DNA from: a virus
DNA length: 20,421 nucleotides
Virus record (IMG/VR): IMGVR_UViG_3300009790_000105
Location: 1 to 20,421 of that record
Direction: 5' to 3' (one strand)
Below are positions 10,549 to 16,415 of the stretch, piece after piece. A program made the translations under genes and the position numbers. The notes beneath the pieces were generated by a model that searched no databases, had not been told where the DNA came from, and saw only the letters and a list, made by a program, of their open reading frames with translations. Every line of letters begins with the position of its first letter. Within the stretch, counting starts at the first letter, position 1.

Positions 10549-11441
10549 TGCCTATTCAACAAATGCTTCTAGGTGCAGGTGGTGCTGTTACTGCAGAGCC
10601 TGGACAAGCTTTATTTACAACAGCAGGAAGTACTACATGGACTTGTCCTGCTGGTGTCAGTTCTATAAGTATTATTTGTGTAGGATCTGGACAAGATAAA
10701 ACTAGTAGCTATGGACAAGGCTCTGGTGGTGGAGGACTTGGATATAAAAATGGTTATAGTGTTACTGCTGGTACTACTTATAACATACAAGTAGGTAATG
10801 CTAATGATGGAAATGTAACTAATAGAGATTCTTGGTTTAACAACGCATCTACTGTAAAAGGTGGTGGAGGCAGTCAACGCACAGGCAATACTGCTCAAAA
10901 TGGTACAGACAGCCAAGGTACTTACACTGGAGACGGTGGAGGTAAAGGAGGCCAAGGAGGTAAAAAACTATGGGTATTTGGTTCTGGTGGCGGTGGCGGT
11001 GCTGGAGGTTATTCAGGTGATGGTGGAGATGGAGGTCATGGATCTTCATCAAACGCATCGACAAGTGGTGGTAATGGTCAAGGATATGGAGCAGGTGGCT
11101 CTGGTGGTGCAACAATGGATAACTCCTCTAGAGCTGGTGGTGTAGGTCTGGAAGGTGCTAGTAGTGGAGATGAGTATGGAAATGCTGGCGTTGGTGGTGG
11201 CGGCGGCGGTGGCGCATATTCAGCTGGTGCTCACGGTTCTGGTAATTCTTATACAAAAGCTTCTACTGGTGGATTAGCTGGAACTACAGCTAGTGGCGGT
11301 CCTGGTGGAAGATTTGGATCTGGAGGATCAGGTCATAATGCATTAAATGATGTAGCTACACCTCTACCAGATGGTGCAGTTCGAATTATCTGGCCAGGTG
11401 ATGAACGATATTTCCCTACAACTAGAACTACAGATGAATAA
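10548..11441 (+). CDS. Glycine-rich tail tip / receptor-binding adhesin
   Basis: This 297-aa protein has three parts. Residues 1-75 are a strand-rich domain containing T-T-W-T-C-P-A-G-V, an opening I associate with glycine-rich phage adhesins. Residues 75-270 are extremely rich in Gly with Ser, Ala and Asn, with runs of five to seven Gly, and resemble the polyglycine-helix adhesin tips of other phages. The end, around G-A-V-R-I-I-W-P-G, is a C-terminus I recognise from cyanophage and pelagic phage adhesins. It directly follows the long fiber with a one-base overlap (TAATG), so it is probably a distal fiber tip that determines host range. The repetitive coding sequence is also the likely source of the many spurious open frames on the opposite strand here. 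The general class is fairly secure; the receptor is unknown. Confidence 0.7.
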   Translation: MPIQQMLLGAGGAVTAEPGQALFTTAGSTTWTCPAGVSSISIICVGSGQDKTSSYGQGSGGGGLGYKNGYSVTAGTTYNIQVGNANDGNVTNRDSWFNNASTVKGGGGSQRTGNTAQNGTDSQGTYTGDGGGKGGQGGKKLWVFGSGGGGGAGGYSGDGGDGGHGSSSNASTSGGNGQGYGAGGSGGATMDNSSRAGGVGLEGASSGDEYGNAGVGGGGGGGAYSAGAHGSGNSYTKASTGGLAGTTASGGPGGRFGSGGSGHNALNDVATPLPDGAVRIIWPGDERYFPTTRTTDE

Positions 11442-11459
11442 ATTCTTAACGAAAAACTT

Positions 11460-11789
11460 ATGACTATTATTTGGAAAGTTGTAAAATTGGAATCCGTATC
11501 TTCAGAAAATAATTTATCTAATGTATGTAAAAAAGTAAGTTGGGTAGCTAGTGAAGAATATTCAGATAGTTTTCCAGATTACAACGCATTCGTATTAGGT
11601 GAAACTCTACTTAATGACGCAAAGTCTGATTCATTTACACCATTTGAAAGTATTACTGAAGATAATTGTATGAATTGGGTTAAAACTCAGATAGGTACTA
11701 CTGAAGTAAGCAATATTGAAAATAATATTGCAAATCAAGTAAATAAACAAAAAAACGGCAATACAAAACTAACAATGCCGTGGACTTAA
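11460..11789 (+). CDS. Small conserved phage protein (paralogue of next gene)
   Basis: This is a 109-aa hydrophilic protein of unknown function. It shares a scaffold with the 103-aa protein encoded immediately downstream: W-x-V-x-x-L near the N-terminus, a V-x-x-V-x-W/Y strand, an F/V-x-P-F/Y segment followed by I/L-T-E, then W-V/I-K, an I-E-x-x-I/V helix, Q/G-V-N-x-Q-K, and a terminal P-W-T/S. It therefore looks like one of a diverged tandem pair. Such small proteins occur next to fiber genes in cyanophages, so a role as a minor virion protein or fiber chaperone is possible, but nothing in the sequence proves this. No clear ribosome-binding site is seen before its ATG; the gap from the adhesin gene is 18 bases. 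Confidence 0.7.
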   Translation: MTIIWKVVKLESVSSENNLSNVCKKVSWVASEEYSDSFPDYNAFVLGETLLNDAKSDSFTPFESITEDNCMNWVKTQIGTTEVSNIENNIANQVNKQKNGNTKLTMPWT

Positions 11790-11808
11790 TTAACAAAATT
11801 ACAAAACA

Positions 11809-12120
11809 ATGGCAACAAAAACTTGGCAAGTAAACACCCTTCAACGCGAACTAGCAGACGGGTATGTAAATAAAGTTATCTATCGTGTTAACGGCGAGGA
11901 TGGCACTTATAAATTCAGAGCTACAGGTGAAGTTGATCTTCCTAAGCCTGATACTCTTGTACCTTATGCTGACCTTACTGAAGCAACAGTACTTGGTTGG
12001 ATAAAGGCAAAACTAGATGCTGATAAAGCTGGTACTGTAGCTGCTATTGAAGCTGCTGTAGAGAACGGTGTTAACGAGCAGAAGACTCCAACAACAGGTG
12101 TAGGTAAACCTTGGAGCTAG
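11809..12120 (+). CDS. Small conserved phage protein (paralogue of preceding gene)
   Basis: This 103-aa protein opens with T-W-Q-V-N-T-L and ends G-K-P-W-S, matching the scaffold of the upstream 109-aa protein (see that entry) but with clearly different residues and somewhat higher G+C. Its central V-N-K-V-I-Y-R-V strand, L-T-E-A-T-V-L-G-W-I-K segment and V-N-E-Q-K motif align with the first copy. It has no membrane segment, signal peptide or catalytic motif. The gap from the previous stop is 19 bases. The next gene starts with GTG immediately after its TAG. Function is unknown; a minor structural or fiber-associated role is only an inference from position. Confidence 0.7.
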   Translation: MATKTWQVNTLQRELADGYVNKVIYRVNGEDGTYKFRATGEVDLPKPDTLVPYADLTEATVLGWIKAKLDADKAGTVAAIEAAVENGVNEQKTPTTGVGKPWS

Positions 12121-12525
12121 GTGAAGGTTCCTAGTCTACCCAAAGCTTTAGATATGCCTAGCATCCCTCTAAAGCAACCATCAGCAGAGATGCCAGTCTT
12201 TCCACCTATTGTCATCCCTCCAGGTAATATCAAAGCTCCAGCTGGAGTTGAACTGGAGGAAGTGCCAGAGGAAACAGATACTGAAACTGCAACGACTGAA
12301 CAACCAACTCTTAGAGTTCCTGTTGTAAAAATAGATCTACCCTTACCTTCAGCTGAAGTAGTCGCAACGGCTACCTATGCAGCTGTTGCAGCTGTAGCCA
12401 CTACCACCCTTGCTACTCCTTTATTTGACAAGATAAAGAAACAAATTCAAAAGTTCTTACAAAAGAAAGTTGATAAATGGAAGGAAAACCGCCAGAAAAA
12501 GAAAAAGGAGTCCTTGGAAAGCTGA
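12121..12525 (+). CDS. Proline-rich single-span membrane protein
   Basis: The frame opens with GTG directly after the stop of the preceding gene, with GGAG at 12113-12116 as a plausible ribosome-binding site; an in-frame ATG at 12154 is an alternative start. The 134-aa product has an N-terminal Pro-rich region (residues 1-75, with S-L-P, S-I-P, F-P-P and I-P-P units and an acidic patch at 45-60), one Ala/Val/Thr-rich hydrophobic segment at about 78-101, and a very basic Lys-rich tail. By the positive-inside rule the tail would be cytoplasmic and the Pro-rich part periplasmic. I recall similar Pro-rich proteins near cyanophage fiber and lysis genes, but no function is established to my knowledge. 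It overlaps the holin-like gene by 49 bases. Confidence 0.65.
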   Translation: MKVPSLPKALDMPSIPLKQPSAEMPVFPPIVIPPGNIKAPAGVELEEVPEETDTETATTEQPTLRVPVVKIDLPLPSAEVVATATYAAVAAVATTTLATPLFDKIKKQIQKFLQKKVDKWKENRQKKKKESLES

Positions 12526-12788
12526 AAGATGCTGTAGAGGATAAAGAACATCAAATAGAGGTGCTTGGAACATTCGTGAGGCTCGGAGTAGTCGTATGGT
12601 CTGGGTTCATCATCACTATGAATTATGTCGAGTTACCAATGGTGAAGAAATCAGGTAACTCAGATATCACGTTCGTTGCCAGTGTCTTTACGGGCGCACT
12701 TGCAACATTCGGCTTGACCACTGGTAATAAGAACAATGGCAAACCACAAACCGTAGACTGTCCTATGGCTAAGAAAAAAGAAACATGA
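12477..12788 (+). CDS. Holin-like two-span membrane protein
   Basis: This 103-aa protein has a charged N-terminus, a first hydrophobic span at about 33-50 (L-G-V-V-V-W-S-G-F-I-I-T-M), a second at about 63-82 (F-V-A-S-V-F-T-G-A-L-A-T-F-G-L), and a charged C-terminal tail. Two spans with both ends likely cytoplasmic is the class II holin layout. In T7 the holin gene (17.5) lies between fiber and small terminase, the same place as here, so holin is my best guess, but holins have little conserved sequence. The ATG lies within the previous gene (49-base overlap, different frame) without an obvious ribosome-binding site. Its stop overlaps the next ATG (ATGA at 12785-12788). Confidence 0.55.
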   Translation: MEGKPPEKEKGVLGKLKDAVEDKEHQIEVLGTFVRLGVVVWSGFIITMNYVELPMVKKSGNSDITFVASVFTGALATFGLTTGNKNNGKPQTVDCPMAKKKET

Positions 12789-13156
12789 AGAAATGGCTTT
12801 TACTTTTCCTACTGGTTTCACCCACGGTAGTAAAAGCTGAATTAGTACAACCCAACTTCACCCAGGGTTCTATGAACAGTACTACAACTACAACTCAAGA
12901 CATAACTGAAGAGATAACAACAACCACCTATGGAGCAGCGTTAAACAAATGGTCTGGGGACAACATAACCCACACCTCAGCAACCTCTGGAGGAATAGCA
13001 GACACCGATTCAATCTTCAATATGACAACAGCTGGTTCCGACTTCTCATTAGAGGTCGTGACACGAGCAGCCAGTCAGGTAATCGAATTAACAGAGATCG
13101 AAAGAACTATCGAAACGGAATCTACTACTGTCTCCTTATCAGTCTTCTCTCAATAG
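12785..13156 (+). CDS. Secreted Thr/Ser-rich protein with signal peptide
   Basis: The 123-aa product starts with a textbook Sec signal: M-K-K, a W-L-L-L-F-L-L core, then V-V-K-A with cleavage expected after Ala18. The mature part of about 105 residues is rich in Thr and Ser (T-T-T-T-T-Q and T-T-T-T-Y runs) with no cysteine and no recognised domain. It is coupled to the holin-like gene by an ATGA overlap, and its 3' end overlaps the coding region of a second secreted protein in another frame. Placement in the small-gene cluster suggests action in the periplasm or at the envelope during lysis, or attachment to the virion. It lacks a lipobox, so it is not a typical outer-membrane spanin. Confidence 0.6.
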   Translation: MKKWLLLFLLVSPTVVKAELVQPNFTQGSMNSTTTTTQDITEEITTTTYGAALNKWSGDNITHTSATSGGIADTDSIFNMTTAGSDFSLEVVTRAASQVIELTEIERTIETESTTVSLSVFSQ

Positions 13157-13728
13157 CTCCTGTTAAGGCAGAAGGTGAAACTAATAACACGTCTAATCCC
13201 GTTGCAGCAGCTACTGGGAATGTCACAAATCAGGCGGTTCAATTCCAGAACAATGGTGCTCCTTCAAGGCAGCACTACGGTTCTGGGGTTAGCTGTAATG
13301 GTTCAACGATGACGTTTAGCCCATTCTATATGGGTAATCATACAAAACCTTTTGACGAAGAGATGTCACAGAGAAGCTACACCGTAGCTGAGAACTGGGG
13401 AGGTCAAATCAACTTCATGTTTCCTTTGGATCGTAGAGGTTTAGCACAATGTAGACGTATAGCCAAACGGCAAGAAGAAAAGATGAGGCTTGATTATGAG
13501 CTTGTACGTGTATTGAAATGTGCTGAACTTCAACGAAAGGGATTCATGTTAGCTGAGGGTACTCGTGTTTATGACATGTGTAATGACGTAGTACCAATCG
13601 TTGAATACAAAAAAAATAAAGAGGATGCTGTTAAAGAGTATCTAGAAACAAAATGTACTCCTAAAAAAAAGAAATTCCTTTGGAGCGAACAGGAGTACGA
13701 ATGTCCAATTACCACTAAACAAGAATGA
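12949..13728 (+). CDS. Secreted Cys-containing protein, start uncertain (probably near 13087)
   Basis: Coordinates run from the only in-frame ATG (259 aa), but the sequence argues for a later start. Residues 58-70 are a hydrophobic core preceded by a basic N-R-D-R-K-N-Y-R stretch and followed by P-V-K-A, a Sec signal peptide with cleavage after residue 74. It would be buried 57 residues inside the protein if translation began at 12949. No ATG, GTG or TTG lies between; an ATT at 13087, with AGG 8 bases upstream, would give a normal 28-residue signal. The mature part contains G-N-V-T-N-Q-A-V-Q, a motif I recall from secreted proteins of T4-like cyanophages, a Y-G-S-G-V-S-C-N-G segment, six cysteines and a basic helical stretch (168-195). 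Function is unknown. Its stop overlaps the next ATG. Confidence 0.55.
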   Translation: MVWGQHNPHLSNLWRNSRHRFNLQYDNSWFRLLIRGRDTSSQSGNRINRDRKNYRNGIYYCLLISLLSIAPVKAEGETNNTSNPVAAATGNVTNQAVQFQNNGAPSRQHYGSGVSCNGSTMTFSPFYMGNHTKPFDEEMSQRSYTVAENWGGQINFMFPLDRRGLAQCRRIAKRQEEKMRLDYELVRVLKCAELQRKGFMLAEGTRVYDMCNDVVPIVEYKKNKEDAVKEYLETKCTPKKKKFLWSEQEYECPITTKQE

Positions 13729-13826
13729 GTACATTAAGTGATCAATGGCAAAAAGAAGTAGAAGAAAAAGCCAAACCTAAGAAAAAAAAATCTACTAAAA
13801 AAACAGTAAAGACAAATGAAAGTTAG
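13725..13826 (+). CDS. 33-aa lysine-rich microprotein
   Basis: This frame starts at an ATGA overlap with the previous stop and ends inside the next gene. The N-terminal half (M-S-T-L-S-D-Q-W-Q-K-E-V-E-E-K) is a short amphipathic helix and the C-terminal half is almost all Lys, Thr and Ser. Its support is the gap-free chain of overlaps on both sides, not similarity. It may be a real microprotein or simply keep ribosomes moving to the next start. Confidence 0.45.
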   Translation: MSTLSDQWQKEVEEKAKPKKKKSTKKTVKTNES

Positions 13827-13995
13827 AATCGCAATATTTGTCTTAGTTATTGCAGGTGCGTCGTTCGGTATCCATAAGGTAAACGAATTCAGAAACTCAC
13901 CATCTGGTCAACTAATAGAAACACTTCAAGAACGTAAACAACTAATTGAGAGCTATACAAAATCACCAACTATTCAACTCCCACTAAGCAAATGA
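13816..13995 (+). CDS. 59-aa single-span membrane microprotein
   Basis: M-K-V-R is followed by a hydrophobic span (I-A-I-F-V-L-V-I-A-G-A-S-F-G-I) and then a short polar, helical tail with Q-L-I-E-T-L-Q-E-R-K-Q-L-I-E. This N-in, C-out layout with a helical tail is what a minimal inner-membrane spanin or an antiholin would look like, but at 59 aa it is shorter than usual spanins. It overlaps both neighbours (11 bases upstream, ATGA downstream). I cannot assign a family. Confidence 0.5.
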   Translation: MKVRIAIFVLVIAGASFGIHKVNEFRNSPSGQLIETLQERKQLIESYTKSPTIQLPLSK

Positions 13996-14168
13996 TCATT
14001 ATTAAACCCATCCTAATGACTTTCCTCTCCACTAATGCAGTGAAGAACTTAATTGTTCAACTGCTAGAGGCATATGCGAAATCCACTGATAATACTATTG
14101 ATGATAAAGCAGTAGAGATTGTCAAACGTAACCTATTTCCAGGAATGAAAGATGCCAAAGAAGTTTAA
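13992..14168 (+). CDS. 58-aa small helical protein
   Basis: The frame begins at an ATGA overlap and ends 17 bases inside the next gene. The N-terminus (M-I-I-I-K-P-I-L-M-T-F-L) is hydrophobic but short. The rest looks like two amphipathic helices (N-A-V-K-N-L-I-V-Q-L-L-E-A-Y and D-K-A-V-E-I-V-K-R-N-L). I have a vague memory of similar short proteins in cyanophages but cannot name a family. It may be a peripheral membrane protein. Confidence 0.5.
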   Translation: MIIIKPILMTFLSTNAVKNLIVQLLEAYAKSTDNTIDDKAVEIVKRNLFPGMKDAKEV

Positions 14169-14343
14169 ACCTAAAAGTGACTACTCAAGGAGAGGTGGTC
14201 AAGCAGCCTTATTAAGAGATCTCGAAGAACACAATCTAAAAGAATATGGTACTAAATCACCATATAAAAAATCTATAACTGAAGCTTTAGGAATAAAGAA
14301 AAAAAAGAAAAACAAAGAAAAACTTAAAACGAATAAGAAATGA
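14152..14343 (+). CDS. 63-aa basic protein of unknown function
   Basis: A 63-aa, very lysine-rich protein. The middle (R-G-G-Q-A-A-L-L-R-D-L-E-E-H-N) is probably helical and the last 15 residues are nearly all Lys, Asn and Glu. It overlaps the preceding microgene by 17 bases, and its TGA overlaps the ATG of the small terminase gene, so the two are probably translated together. The charge suggests nucleic-acid contact, but no domain is recognised. Confidence 0.55.
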   Translation: MPKKFKPKSDYSRRGGQAALLRDLEEHNLKEYGTKSPYKKSITEALGIKKKKKNKEKLKTNKK

Positions 14344-14582
14344 AGAAACGAGCCACTGAAGACCAATTTAACGAACTACATAACCTTGTTACCTCTGAGT
14401 TTCTAAAGCGAGTCAAGAGTGGCGAAGCTTCTACTCAAGATCTCAAGGCAGCCTGTGAATGGCTTAAAACAAATGACATTAGCGGTATTGCTATTGACGG
14501 CAACCCTCTTTCTAAATTGGCAGCAGTCATGCCAAAGGTAGACCCCGAACTCGTACAACAGAGACTTTATGGTAAAAGGTAG
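14340..14582 (+). CDS. Terminase small subunit (T7 gp18-like DNA maturase A)
   Basis: This 80-aa protein is close in size to T7 gp18 (89 aa). Its first half, with L-H-N-L-V-T-S-E-F-L-K-R-V-K-S-G-E-A-S, then a D-L-K-A-A-C-E-W-L-K helix and N-D-I, is a pattern I associate with small terminase subunits of marine T7-like phages. The subunit recognises concatemeric phage DNA and delivers it to the large subunit at the procapsid portal. The family is small and varied, so the call also leans on position: upstream of the large terminase, downstream of the holin-like gene. Unlike T7, about 1.8 kb with three genes separates it from terL. Its ATG overlaps the previous stop, and its last 14 bases overlap the next gene. 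Confidence 0.7.
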   Translation: MKKRATEDQFNELHNLVTSEFLKRVKSGEASTQDLKAACEWLKTNDISGIAIDGNPLSKLAAVMPKVDPELVQQRLYGKR

Positions 14583-14829
14583 CGGAGCCAAATATGCCAA
14601 TGGCAACTTTAAAAATCAACAAAAGGCATACAACAAAACAGAACATGGTCTAAAGATACGAGTAGCAGCAAATAAAGCAGATAGAAAGACAAAACGAAAT
14701 GGTACTGGACATGTGGGTGATAAAGACGACAACTCCCATGTTGAAAAAGGTAAAACCCGTTTAGTTTCTCAATCTAGAAATCGTGCTGGCTTAGGCATTC
14801 ATAAAAGAAGAAAACCTCGTTATACATGA
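14569..14829 (+). CDS. Small basic protein, possible compact His-Me-type nuclease
   Basis: An 86-aa, strongly basic protein rich in Lys, Arg, Asn and Gly. The recognisable part is D-K-D-D-N-S-H (His57), then S-Q-S-R-N-R (Asn71). I recall phage proteins with an S-H ... S-x-N-R pair beside terminase genes, and it also resembles the start and end of an HNH site with the middle shortened. This is a weak resemblance. It overlaps the small terminase gene by 14 bases, and its TGA overlaps the start of the HNH gene, tying it to the packaging group. A DNA-binding role is plausible from charge alone. Confidence 0.5.
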   Translation: MVKGSGAKYANGNFKNQQKAYNKTEHGLKIRVAANKADRKTKRNGTGHVGDKDDNSHVEKGKTRLVSQSRNRAGLGIHKRRKPRYT

Positions 14830-15155
14830 CCCCACTACTACCAACCCCTGATCACTATTTATTCAACCTAATAACCATGACAAATTCAGATGCACGAAAG
14901 CTCTGGAGAAGAGCTATTAAAGAGCACTTCAATTGTACATGTGTTTATTGTGGAAACAACTATGAAATTAATGAACTTACACTCGATCATGTCAAAGCTA
15001 GAACAAATGGCGGAGAGGATCTTACAAGCAATTTGGTCCCCGCCTGTCAATCGTGTAATCAAGGGAAAGGTAGCAGTCATTGGCTCGGATGGATGCGTCA
15101 GACATATGGACGTAACCATACCAGAGAACAACTTATTATAAATCATATTAGTTAA
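14826..15155 (+). CDS. HNH endonuclease
   Basis: This 109-aa protein is a complete zinc-HNH nuclease. The first zinc pair is C39-V-Y-C42, the active-site pair is D54-H55 in L-T-L-D-H-V, then come N-G-G, N69 in T-S-N-L, the second zinc pair C74-Q-S-C77 and N78. Such proteins make nicks or double-strand cuts; next to terminase genes some are needed for packaging (known for HK97 gp74) and others are homing endonucleases. The frame begins at an ATGA overlap at 14826; an alternative ATG at 14877 removes 17 poorly conserved-looking residues and gives a more typical N-terminus. The gene is followed within 10 bases by a Rho-independent terminator, so it closes a transcription unit. Confidence 0.9.
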   Translation: MTPLLPTPDHYLFNLITMTNSDARKLWRRAIKEHFNCTCVYCGNNYEINELTLDHVKARTNGGEDLTSNLVPACQSCNQGKGSSHWLGWMRQTYGRNHTREQLIINHIS

Positions 15156-15161
15156 CTAACC

Positions 15162-15184
15162 GCCTCCGTAAGGGGGCTTTTTTT
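15162..15184 (+). terminator. Rho-independent terminator after the HNH gene
   Basis: A six-pair stem (GCCTCC at 15162-15167 with GGGGGC at 15172-15177, one T-G wobble), a GTAA tetraloop and seven Ts (15178-15184). The T-run ends exactly where the next ATG begins (15185), leaving no room for a separate ribosome-binding site. Confidence 0.85.
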
Positions 15185-16405
15185 ATGTCTGAAATAGTCA
15201 AAGTAGATGGTGCTTGGAATTTAACTCCACAACTTGCTAAAGACATGGGTATGACCCTGTTTCAATTAAAACAGCATTTTGCAAGGGAATACGTTATACC
15301 ATATTTAGCAAAACAGATTGATGATAGAAAGTTAAAAGGTAAAGATAGAAGTGGACAAAAGGGAGCTAGATCAGGTTTTGGTGAGATCTTTATTGATGGT
15401 AAAAAGAAAACAATACAAAATGTAACTGCCTATTTTGATAAACGTGCAGATAACATTACATTTACCGATGTAAAAAAAAATCAAGCAGTTGCACACGATA
15501 GATCTGAAGGTCAGTATGGATTCAACCCAGACACGGTTAAACAGGTAAAATTCTTAGATAATGTTGAGGAATTAAAAGCTGAATTAAAAGAGAGAACTGA
15601 TTTTCCTAAAGGTCCAAACGACGCACGTAATGCTGAGAAAGATTTCCACAATAAAATGAGGAAATTATTTAGAAAGCATTACCGAGGAAGAATTCAATAC
15701 GACCCTAATATAGGTACAAATTACGGTTGGCCTGAAGGTAAATCTCAAAAAGGTTTTATGAAATGGCAACGATATGTCTATAACCGACTAAAAGGTGGAG
15801 ATGGAGATATAGTTCATGTAGGTCACGGTAAACCTGTAAACCAGGAAGGAACCAACGCAGCCTCTAACTTAGCTCTTGAAGATGCTAAATCTAATGTAAG
15901 CACAGGTGCTAAAGAAGGAACTTTTAGACCAGATGAAGAGTTAGAAAATGTTTATGTCTCTCATGGTAAAAGTCTTGCTCTACAAGAGTATCTAGCTTTT
16001 GAAGATGATGAGAATATCTTAACCCCAATGGATCTTCCACCAGAGGATCATGCTAATCTACTTCAAAATGTAGATGAAGATCCCGAAGCTATATTTGCTC
16101 AAGGTCTAGATAAAAGATATAACAGCTCATTCGAGGATAGTAGAACGATTTATGAGAAAGAAAATAAACCACTTACACAAGTTCAAGCCGCTTTAGAAGC
16201 TTTCGGTAAAAGTGAATATATGAATTATTTAACAGGTGGTGCATCAGGTCAAATAGTAGATGCAAATAGAACGTTAAATAGTTTGTCTAAGGGAAATATA
16301 CCAGAAGCTGCTATGAATGTAGCTCCTTTATTAATTAACGCTTCAACTATCACAACTATCAGCCCTTTAAAAGAGACTGAGAAGTACTTAAAAGCTGCTC
16401 AATGA
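15185..16405 (+). CDS. 406-aa packaging-region protein with HNH-like site
   Basis: I do not recognise this as a named family. Residues 1-135 are Lys-rich with strand segments, 140-205 are basic and helical (F-H-N-K-M-R-K-L-F-R-K-H-Y-R), and 240-406 are acidic then Ala-rich. Residues 209-240 hold what I read as a His-Me finger: H214 in H-V-G-H-G, N228 in A-A-S-N-L, and N237 in A-K-S-N. The spacing, 14 and then 9 residues, equals that of H55, N69 and N78 in the HNH protein just upstream, but there are no zinc cysteines. It could thus be a packaging-linked or virion-packaged nuclease. The ATG at 15185 touches a terminator T-run and lacks a ribosome-binding site; Met21 (15245) and Met23 (15251) are fallback starts. 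The large terminase follows 10 bases later. Confidence 0.65.
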   Translation: MSEIVKVDGAWNLTPQLAKDMGMTLFQLKQHFAREYVIPYLAKQIDDRKLKGKDRSGQKGARSGFGEIFIDGKKKTIQNVTAYFDKRADNITFTDVKKNQAVAHDRSEGQYGFNPDTVKQVKFLDNVEELKAELKERTDFPKGPNDARNAEKDFHNKMRKLFRKHYRGRIQYDPNIGTNYGWPEGKSQKGFMKWQRYVYNRLKGGDGDIVHVGHGKPVNQEGTNAASNLALEDAKSNVSTGAKEGTFRPDEELENVYVSHGKSLALQEYLAFEDDENILTPMDLPPEDHANLLQNVDEDPEAIFAQGLDKRYNSSFEDSRTIYEKENKPLTQVQAALEAFGKSEYMNYLTGGASGQIVDANRTLNSLSKGNIPEAAMNVAPLLINASTITTISPLKETEKYLKAAQ

Positions 16406-16415
16406 TTAAACACAC

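Noticed and set aside
10611-11145. Several overlapping frames, both strands, in the glycine-rich adhesin gene
   Set aside because: GGT-rich repeats keep other frames open by chance; the + frame at 10548-11441 explains the region with a recognisable start and end.
12949-13156. Programmed -1 frameshift fusing the two secreted proteins
   Set aside because: I see no X-XXY-YYZ slippery heptamer in the overlap, and the second protein has its own signal peptide.
12785-13728. Spanin pair (overlapping inner/outer spanin genes)
   Set aside because: The overlap fits, but the first protein has a cleavable signal rather than a membrane anchor, and neither has a lipobox cysteine.
14886-15146. Opposite-strand and shifted frames inside the HNH gene
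   Set aside because: The HNH frame carries all zinc and catalytic residues, so the others are shadows.
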